Assembly: GCF_900240845.1 (NCBI RefSeq) | Contig: NZ_OERU01000003.1 | Coordinates: forward strand, 42,301 to 106,300 | DNA: 64,000 nt | DNA from: Peptostreptococcus faecalis | GTDB taxonomy: Bacteria; Bacillota; Clostridia; Peptostreptococcales; Peptostreptococcaceae | Direction of reading: 5' to 3' | Part shown: piece by piece, positions 63,566 through 64,000 of the stretch | Layout: each line of letters starts with the position of its first letter | How positions within the stretch are numbered: position 1 is the first letter of the stretch | Notes under the pieces: generated by a model | The model's database searches: none | What the model was told of the DNA's origin: nothing | What the model saw: only the letters and a program-made list of their open reading frames with translations | Made by a program: the position numbers and the translations under genes

Positions 63566-64000
63566 TTATGCTATCCCAATATTTAATTCTTCAACAGCAT
63601 ATTTGATTATTTCTATAGTACGTTCTAATTTTAATCCTGTTAAATTCTTAGTGCCATCTGCATCTAATACTTCCCTTACTTTATTTTTAAAGTCTTCATT
63701 TTTCAAATAATGTTCTTTTATAAATTCAAATCCGTTTTCTTTTGCGAAGATTTCATATTTATCTTTAGCCCTTATTTTTTCCTTTTCTTTTAATTTTTTT
63801 TCTTCATTTTCTTTTAAAGCTTCTTTTTTGTATTTTTCATATTCTTCATCAGAATACTCATCTTCTAAAGAGGCTCTCATGCCTTTTTCTATTATCCCAA
63901 TGAATTCAGAGACACTTTTTCTTCCATCATAAATCATATATTCAGGTATTGAATCTTCAATAAACCTGCAACCTGCATCAACTCTAGTATTTCCTCTAAA
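63566..64000 (-). CDS. Replication-region protein, 5' partial
   Basis: The frame is open to the end of the window (RGNTRVDAGCRFIEDSIPEY precedes the first Met at 63937), so the start is outside. The visible part is helical with a Lys/Glu-rich coiled coil (KENEEKKLKEKEKIRAKDK). Not recognised. The 3' side is followed by GGGGGTACCCCC palindrome bases at 63525-63537 in the gap. Confidence 0.6.
   Translation of the reverse strand, partial: FRGNTRVDAGCRFIEDSIPEYMIYDGRKSVSEFIGIIEKGMRASLEDEYSDEEYEKYKKEALKENEEKKLKEKEKIRAKDKYEIFAKENGFEFIKEHYLKNEDFKNKVREVLDADGTKNLTGLKLERTIEIIKYAVEELNIGIA

Noticed and set aside
1..64000. tRNA or rRNA genes, CRISPR arrays
   Set aside because: None recognised by eye on either strand; a covariance-model search was not possible.

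Overview
The window is about 30% GC and densely coded, and reads as part of a large tailed (siphovirus-type) phage or plasmid-like prophage of a Clostridium-group Firmicute. The evidence is strong AGGAGG ribosome-binding sites, frequent TTG starts, Firmicute-type SPP1/TP901-like tail genes, a CD1375-family small protein, Fst-type toxins and a B-family-like set of replication genes. Size, gene content and the presence of transposon-interrupted late genes recall the C. botulinum/C. novyi converting phages (c-st type). That link is from general knowledge, not from a database comparison.

Layout. 1-14 kb, plus strand: a phosphoesterase fragment, terminase small and large subunits, portal, protease/scaffold, decoration protein, major capsid, connector genes, major tail protein, Dit-like protein and tail assembly genes. 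Several genes are separated by clear intrinsic terminators. 14-27 kb: a small tail gene and the tape-measure gene are each split by an IStron, a group I ribozyme fused to an IS200/IS605-type transposon. IStron 1 carries tnpA and tnpB; IStron 2 carries only an unrelated tnpB. In both cases the phage reading frame resumes after the element. 27-37 kb: Tal/baseplate and receptor-binding proteins with collagen-like stalks and beta-propellers. 36.5-39.1 kb: lysis module (XhlA-like protein, holin, amidase, second PGRP-like lysin). 39.1-40.1 kb: two tandem type I toxin-antitoxin loci of the pAD1 par/Fst design, which have no long ORF. 40.1-43.3 kb: two tyrosine recombinases flanking an intracellular subtilisin. 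43.4-64 kb, minus strand: replication and nucleotide metabolism (RuvC-like resolvase, ATP-dependent ligase, secreted glucosaminidase, cytosine-5 methyltransferase, anaerobic ribonucleotide reductase pair, DnaE-type polymerase, dUTPase, RtcB RNA ligase, PD-(D/E)XK nuclease, primase, DnaB-like helicase).

The most unusual signals are these. (1) A recurring AUA initiation codon, placed at normal distance behind a strong Shine-Dalgarno sequence, in up to seven genes. One of these is a DUF3310-type gene that is invisible if only ATG/GTG/TTG starts are allowed. In the helicase, the nuclease and Tal the conserved N-terminus lies upstream of any canonical start. (2) The two IStrons, with nearly identical ribozymes but unrelated TnpB proteins. 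(3) The tandem par/Fst loci, in which antitoxin promoters, complementary repeats, SD-sequestering GAAA hairpins and bidirectional terminators can all be read directly.

Expression logic. Head and tail genes run as one plus-strand programme, with terminators after highly expressed units. The replication genes form a minus-strand operon of overlapping genes. The module between 39 and 43.4 kb holds the toxin-antitoxin pair, recombinases and a promoter for the minus-strand integrase.
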